This document shows positions 31,927 to 36,234 of a DNA stretch of 36,234 nt, in pieces. The stretch lies in the NCBI RefSeq assembly GCF_004348985.1, contig NZ_SMKW01000091.1, positions 1-36,234 of the forward strand. The letters are read 5' to 3'. This DNA comes from Saccharopolyspora elongata (GTDB lineage: Bacteria > Actinomycetota > Actinomycetes > Mycobacteriales > Pseudonocardiaceae). Numbering within the stretch: position 1 is the stretch's first letter; every line of letters begins with the position of its first letter. The translations under genes were made by a program, and so were the position numbers. The notes under the pieces were generated by a model. The model did not search any database. It saw only the letters and a program-made list of their open reading frames with translations, and was not told the DNA's origin.

Positions 31927-33644
31927 GCCGCGTCGATCCGGTGCTGGTCGGCCTGGTCGCCAACCGGCTGCACTCGCTGCTCGACGAGCAGCAGGCCGCC
32001 CTCGTGCACACCGCGTTCAGCCCGGTGGTGCGCGAATCCCTGGACCTGGCCTGCGCCGTGTTCAACTCGGCGGGGGAGATGGTGGGGCAGTCCAGCGGCG
32101 GCACTCCCGGGCACATCAACGCGATGGCCACCGGGATGCGGCACATCGTCGCCGAATACCCGCCCGAGGTCCTGGCCGACGGCGACGTGCTGATCACCAA
32201 CGACCCGTGGATGACCTCGGGGCAGATCAACGACATCACCATCGCCACCCCGGTGTTCCGGGGCGGAACGCTGATCGCGTGGTTCGCGAGTTGCTGCCAC
32301 TCGCCGGACATCGGCGGCCGGATCCTGTCCGCGGCGGCCACCGAGGTCTTCGAGGAGGGGCTGCGGCTGCCGATCCTGAAGCTGCGGACCGCGGAAGGTC
32401 CTAATAGGACGCTGGAGCGGTTGGTCCGGGCGAACGTGCGGACGCCGAACGAGACGATGGGCGACATCTACGCGCAGGTGTCGGCCAACCAGGTCGGCAT
32501 CCGCAGCCTCGACCGGATGCTGGACGAATTCGGCCTCGACGGCATCGACGAGGTCGCCGCCGAGATCATGCTGCGCTCCGAGCAGGCGCTGCGCGCGGCG
32601 CTGCGGGAGATCCCGGACGGCACGTACTCGACGAGCATGGACTCGGACGGCTTCGACGGCGACGCGATCCACCTGGCGGTCGCGGTGACCGTCGACGGCG
32701 ACGCCGTCCGCGTCGACTACGCGGGTTCGTCGCCGCAGTCCCCGCACGGCGTCAACGTGGTGCTCAACTACACCCGGGCGTACACGTCGTTCGCGATCAA
32801 GGCGGCGCTGGCGCCGGAGGTGCCGCACAACGCCGGGTCGTTCCGGCCGGTCGAGGTGGCCGCGCCGCGCGGTTCGGTGCTCAACTGCGTCGAACCCGCG
32901 CCCGTTGCCTCCCGCCACCTCGTCGGGCACTTCCTGCCCAGCCTGCTCTTCGAGGCGCTCCGCCCGGCCGTGACCGGTGGTCTGCCGGCGGTGAGCGCGG
33001 ACGCCCTGTGGATGACGGTGTGGCGCGGCGCAGGCATCGACGAGCCGCAGCCGTTCACGCTGACGGTCTTCGGCGCGGGCGGGACCGGCGCGCGGCCGGA
33101 CAAGGACGGGCTGAACACCACCGGCTTCCCGACCGGGGTGCGCGCCGCGCCGACCGAGGTGCTGGAAACCCTGACGCCGCTGGTGCAGTGGCGCCGGGAG
33201 CTGCGGCCGGATTCCGGTGGTGCGGGGCGGTTCCGCGGCGGGCTGGGGCAATCGGTGGAGGTGTCGCGGCACGGGCCGCACGGCTGGACCGTGAACGCGA
33301 ACATCGACCGCGTCGAGTTCCCGGCCGCCGGTGCGCAGTCCGGATCTGCCGGCGCGGCAGGGGAATTCGTCGACGCGAGCACCGGCCGGGAGCTGCCGCG
33401 CAAGCAGCTCGTCCGACTCGGCGCCGACTCCCGGGTGCGGCTGCGCTTCCCGGGCGGGGGCGGCTACGGCCATCCGGAGGCCCGGCCGGTCGACCGCGTT
33501 CTCGACGACGTCGTCAACGGCTACGTGAGCATCGACGCCGCGCGCGAGCTCTACGGCGTGGAGATCGAGTACACCGGCGACCCGGACGCGCTGGTGCGGC
33601 CGCCCGATTCCTACCGCGTCCGGAGCGTGACGCCGCGCCGTTGA
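31923..33644 (+). CDS. hyuB: Hydantoinase/oxoprolinase B family protein
   Basis: 573-aa HyuB-type subunit, the partner of HyuA in hydantoinases, oxoprolinases and related carboxylases. Family motifs visible include ANRLHSLLDEQQAALVHTAF, ITNDPWMTSGQINDI, FASCCHSPDIGG and the C-terminal FRGGLGQSVEV, FPGGGGYGHPE and DVVNGYVS. ATG at 31923 overlaps the hyuA stop by four bases, indicating a complex made in equal amounts. No third carboxylase subunit (AcxC type) is present, which speaks against an acetone carboxylase. A stem-loop follows 8 bp after the stop. Confidence 0.88.
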   Translation: MSRVDPVLVGLVANRLHSLLDEQQAALVHTAFSPVVRESLDLACAVFNSAGEMVGQSSGGTPGHINAMATGMRHIVAEYPPEVLADGDVLITNDPWMTSGQINDITIATPVFRGGTLIAWFASCCHSPDIGGRILSAAATEVFEEGLRLPILKLRTAEGPNRTLERLVRANVRTPNETMGDIYAQVSANQVGIRSLDRMLDEFGLDGIDEVAAEIMLRSEQALRAALREIPDGTYSTSMDSDGFDGDAIHLAVAVTVDGDAVRVDYAGSSPQSPHGVNVVLNYTRAYTSFAIKAALAPEVPHNAGSFRPVEVAAPRGSVLNCVEPAPVASRHLVGHFLPSLLFEALRPAVTGGLPAVSADALWMTVWRGAGIDEPQPFTLTVFGAGGTGARPDKDGLNTTGFPTGVRAAPTEVLETLTPLVQWRRELRPDSGGAGRFRGGLGQSVEVSRHGPHGWTVNANIDRVEFPAAGAQSGSAGAAGEFVDASTGRELPRKQLVRLGADSRVRLRFPGGGGYGHPEARPVDRVLDDVVNGYVSIDAARELYGVEIEYTGDPDALVRPPDSYRVRSVTPRR

Positions 33645-33651
33645 CCCGGAT

Positions 33652-33687
33652 GATGGGCGCCTTCGGGATTGCTCGAAAGCGCCCATC
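33652..33687. terminator. Bidirectional terminator between hyuB and the DUF4232 lipoprotein
   Basis: GATGGGCGCCTTCGGG (33652-33667) pairs with CTCGAAAGCGCCCATC (33672-33687) through a 16-bp stem with one mismatch and one wobble pair. It lies exactly between two convergent genes, 8 bp after the hyuB stop and 9 bp from the lipoprotein stop. Confidence 0.75.
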
Positions 33688-33696
33688 GCCCGCGGA

Positions 33697-34359
33697 TCAT
33701 CGGTCGCCGCGGCCCGGCTTCATCGTCTGCACGGAGAGCTGGTGCACTTTGTCGTTGGTGCAGCCGGTTTCGGCGTAGTCGAACTCGATGTACATGGACG
33801 CGGTTTCCTGCGGCGGGTAGATCCGCAGGCCGCGAACCGGCTCCGGACGGCAGTTCTCGGGTTCGTAGTTCTCGACCGCCACATATCCGATCACGGCGGA
33901 GGCCTGCTCGCCGGGCTCGAGGGTGATCGGCGGGCCCTTCTCGTCGACCCGGGAGGCGGCCGCGCCGACCTGGTGCCCGTCGTTGCCGCCGACGTAGGAC
34001 ACGCCCGGGAATCCCTGGATCACGCACCGGTGGCCGCTGGTGTTGGTGAAGATCAGCGGGCGGTAGGCGGTGCCGGCCGCCGCGCCGCCCTTGCCGAACG
34101 ACAGCTGGAGATCCGGGGCCTTGCAGAGCCCGCTGTCGGGTTGCTGATCCGGCCGCGCGGTCGTCGAGCCGGCGGCTGGGGCCGTGGTCTCCGCGGGCGT
34201 GCCGGAGTCGGTCGACGTCGACTCGGCGGGAGCCGAGTTCGCGGGCGGGTCCTGGATGACCGATCCCGGTCCGTCCGCGTTCGATCCGCCGGCGCTGCAG
34301 GCCGCCAGCCCGACCGTCAGCGCAGCCGCCGCGACCGCGAGAATCCTCGCTCGAACCAT
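33697..34359 (-). CDS. DUF4232 domain lipoprotein
   Basis: 220-aa exported protein. The signal peptide ends in the lipobox VGLAACS (Cys about 21), followed by a Ser/Thr/Pro/Ala-rich linker (about 22-80) and a DUF4232-like domain (about 85-215), with LQLSFGKGGAAAGTAYRPLIFTN, HRCVIQGFPGVSYV and YIEFDYAETGCTN. Four cysteines in the domain could form two disulfides. Such lipoproteins are common in mycobacteria and related genera; function unknown. The open frame extends to 34383, but ATG at 34359 gives a normal signal peptide and has GGAGAGG upstream. It lies 81 bp after the TetR gene on the same strand. Confidence 0.8.
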   Translation of the reverse strand: MVRARILAVAAAALTVGLAACSAGGSNADGPGSVIQDPPANSAPAESTSTDSGTPAETTAPAAGSTTARPDQQPDSGLCKAPDLQLSFGKGGAAAGTAYRPLIFTNTSGHRCVIQGFPGVSYVGGNDGHQVGAAASRVDEKGPPITLEPGEQASAVIGYVAVENYEPENCRPEPVRGLRIYPPQETASMYIEFDYAETGCTNDKVHQLSVQTMKPGRGDR

Positions 34360-34440
34360 CGATTCCGCCTCTCCGTGCACCAATGTCGGCCGTAGGACGC
34401 GCGGTCGCCGGTGTGGTTGCCGGAGTTGTTCGATCTGTGA

Positions 34441-35001
34441 TCAGCGGTCGCCGAGGAGCCCGGCCACCAGCCCGCGGGCGTAGGCGGTGTCGAGACCGCT
34501 GGGGCGGAACAGGATGCGGTACATCATGGGGGCGACGACGTGGTCGACGACCGCCTCCGTGCCGGGCGCGCTCTCGCCGCGTTCGGCCGCGCGGGCGAGG
34601 ATGACGTCGATCTGCTCGGCAGCGTAGGCCGAGCACTGACCGGCGTTGCTGCCGTCCGGGTCGCCGAGCAGCGCGTCGCGGATGTAGGCGCGGCCCGGGG
34701 GAGAGGTCATCTCCTCCAGGAACTGCTCGGCCCAGCCCGTCAGGTCGGCGGCCAGGGCGCCCCGGTCCTCCGGCGGAGTCTCGGGGCGCAGCCGCTCGAC
34801 CGCCACGTCCGACAGCAACTCCTGCAGGTCGCCCCAGCGGCGGTAGATCGTCGACGGCGTGACCCCGGCGCGGGATGCCACCAGCGGAACCGTCAGCGCG
34901 TCCCGGCCCACCTCGGTCTCGAGCTCGCGCACGGCGTTGTGCACCGCCTCCTGGACCCGGGCGCTGCGTCCGCCCGGACGCGCCATCGGCTTCCTACCCA
35001 T
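34441..35001 (-). CDS. TetR family transcriptional regulator
   Basis: 186-aa regulator with an N-terminal TetR helix-turn-helix (about 12-60; LTVPLVASRAGVTPSTIYRRWGDLQELL) and a C-terminal ligand domain with the VDHVVAPMMYRILF pattern. The target is unknown. ATG at 35001 has a weak site; ATG at 34986 has TAGGAAG close before it and may be the real start. It lies 22 bp after the truncated GlxA-like gene. No clear operator palindrome was seen in the short flanking gaps. Confidence 0.88.
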   Translation of the reverse strand: MGRKPMARPGGRSARVQEAVHNAVRELETEVGRDALTVPLVASRAGVTPSTIYRRWGDLQELLSDVAVERLRPETPPEDRGALAADLTGWAEQFLEEMTSPPGRAYIRDALLGDPDGSNAGQCSAYAAEQIDVILARAAERGESAPGTEAVVDHVVAPMMYRILFRPSGLDTAYARGLVAGLLGDR

Positions 35002-35023
35002 GGCCCAACCTTAAAAGACGATT

Positions 35024-35917
35024 TCACGGGCTGGTGCCGGTCTCCTCCCGGAACCGGCGGGTGAAGGTTCGCACGCTCATCCCGGCGTGCGCCGCCGCGT
35101 CGTCCAGGGTGAGCGGCTCGGCGAGCCGTTCCAGCAGCCACGCCCGGGTGGGCGCGGTGCCGGAGCCGCTGGTCTCCGGCAGCGGCCGCTCGATGAACTG
35201 GGACTGGCCGCCGTCCCGCCACGGCGGCACGACGCAGGACCGGGCCGCGCGGTTGGCCACCTCGCTGCCGTGGTCGCGGCGGAGCACGTGCAGGCACAGG
35301 TCGATCCCGGCGGCCACGCCGGCCGAGGTCAGCACGTCGCCGTCGTCCACGAAGAGCACGTCCGGGTGCAGCTCCACCCGCGGGTACAGCCGCCGGAAGC
35401 GCGCCGCGTGCGCCCAGTGCGTGGTGGCCGGGCGGCCGTCGAGCAGGCCCGCCGCCGCGAGCACGAACGCGCCGGTGCAGATCGACATGATCCGCGTGGT
35501 GCCGGGCAATCCGGCCAGGTAGCCGGCGAGTTCGGGGGACAGGCTGCCGTCCGTGCACGGCCCTTCGACGTAGGTGCCCGGGATGATCAGCGTGTCCGGC
35601 GCGGCCAGGAAGTCCGGGCTGGCCCCGGGCAGGATCGAGAAGCCCTTGGTGGTGCTGATCGGGCCGCCGTCGAGGCTGCAGACCTGGATGTCGTAGAGCG
35701 GCTCGCCGTTCTCGTCGCGGGCTCCGGAGAAGATCTGCGGGGCGATCGCCAGGTCGAAGCCGACGACGTCGGAGAGGCCCAGGACGGCGATTCGGTGCGG
35801 GCCAGGCTCGGTTTTATAAGCGGCGGTAGCCGCTTGCGGTGTGGGATTCAACTTGCACCGCCGCGGGTTCTCAGACGTCTTTCTCGCGAGGACAGCCCCG
35901 ACGTGGTGAATTGGCAT
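35024..35917 (-). pseudogene. GlxA-like DJ-1/AraC regulator, C-terminally truncated
   Basis: 297 residues. A DJ-1/PfpI domain (about 40-220; RIAVLGLSDVVGFDLAIAPQIF, IMSICTGAFVLAAAGLL) leads into an AraC DNA-binding domain that breaks off after RTFTRRFREETGTSP. Normal members continue about 70 residues with the second helix-turn-helix; here a stop follows at once and a TetR gene starts 22 bp on. The first approximately 35 residues are not family-like: the ATG at 35917 lies inside dispersed repeat copy C, so the true start is uncertain (TTG at 35851 is possible). Probably a decaying gene that cannot bind DNA normally. Confidence 0.7.
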
Positions 35918-35984
35918 TCATGATGTCGGGGATCCCACAGCGAGAAGGCGTCTGAGGTTCCGCCACCCGCACCGCTACGCAAAC
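35913..35984. repeat. Dispersed intergenic repeat, copy C
   Basis: Third copy, with TGGCATTCATGATGTCGGG as in copy B, CGGGGATCCCACAGCGAGAA as in copy A, and CCGCCACCCGCACCGCTACG. The middle block is shorter. It lies between the GlxA-like gene and the IS5-type transposase and provides the apparent start codon of the former. Confidence 0.8.
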
Positions 35985-36010
35985 CCCTTCTGAAACACTC
36001 TTTAGGGTTC

Positions 36011-36234
36011 CTAACAAAGGGTCTTGATGTGTCGGTAGCAGATGATGCAGGTGGCCAGGCCGAGGAACGCTTCGTGGATGTCGTCGCGGCGTTCCCAGCG
36101 GATGCGGAGGCGTCGCATGCCGTGGTACCAGGCGATCGTGCGCTCGACGACCCACCTGATCACGCCGAGTCCGGAGCCGTGGCCGGTTCCGCGTTCGGCG
36201 ATCTGCGGGTCGATCCCCATGTCGCGCAACTCGT
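36011..36234 (-). mobile_element. C-terminal part of an IS5-type DDE transposase, cut by the window edge
   Basis: At least 73 residues read GTGHGSGLGVIRWVVERTIA, then RRLRIRWERRDDIHEAFLGL and CIICYRHI, ending at 36011. This is the C-terminal end of IS5-family (DDE_Tnp_1-like) transposases, with the catalytic Glu expected in VVERT. The rest lies beyond 36234, so intactness cannot be judged. The element end is probably near 36001-36010; its inverted repeat partner is outside the window. Confidence 0.85.

Overview
The window is GC-rich chromosomal DNA with many GTG starts, start/stop overlaps and Actinobacteria-specific gene order. The run alaS - ruvX - mltG - aroE - prepilin peptidase - aroC - aroK - aroB - aroQ, with rarA and aspS upstream, matches the mycobacterial/pseudonocardial core layout. 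A DasR-controlled GlcNAc-type PTS and the dispersed hairpin repeats point to a filamentous actinomycete, most likely Pseudonocardiaceae (Saccharopolyspora- or Amycolatopsis-like). The genus is inferred, not proven.

Layout. 0.2-5.3 kb: aspS, a DUF389 membrane protein, an APH-like kinase and a GNAT acetyltransferase. 5.3-8.2 kb: a small exported protein, a beta-carbonic anhydrase and a SulP transporter, probably a CO2/bicarbonate module. 8.4-17.1 kb: rarA, a D-2-hydroxyacid dehydrogenase, two small proteins (DUF948 and DUF6167 types), alaS, ruvX, mltG and aroE; from alaS on the genes overlap. 17.1-20.7 kb: an inserted PTS island. HPr, EIIC and a DasR-like regulator run leftward; EIIB and EIIA run rightward. 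A DasR-type operator lies in the divergent gap. 20.8-25.0 kb: prepilin peptidase and the shikimate run aroC-K-B-Q.

25.0-29.0 kb is an accessory, rearranged stretch. It holds a 300-bp MITE-like element with 34-bp inverted ends, a beta-propeller lipoprotein, an N-terminally truncated DUF1445 gene (D-glutamate cyclase/hydro-lyase family) and an apparently intact TnpB (IS1341-type) element. 29.0-33.6 kb: a GntR/FCD regulator facing a hyuA-hyuB pair (hydantoinase/5-oxoprolinase family), with a perfect tandem operator between them. 33.7-36.2 kb: a DUF4232 lipoprotein, a TetR regulator, a C-terminally truncated GlxA/AraC regulator and the end of an IS5-type transposase.

The most notable non-coding content is four sets of intergenic structured repeats. 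(1) An approximately 80-bp repeat in three copies (8.25, 21.5 and 35.9 kb). (2) An AT-rich palindrome motif, TTTCAATKGAAA, in five copies (9.8 and 17.1-17.25 kb). (3) A GCGAACGG/CCGTTCGC hairpin family (20.7 kb, and twice inside the 25-kb element). (4) Single strong stem-loops at gene ends. I did not find a clearly new multi-gene system. The best candidates for follow-up are the repeat families, the 300-bp element, the TnpB locus next to the truncated DUF1445 gene, and the carbonic anhydrase-SulP pair with its small exported neighbour.
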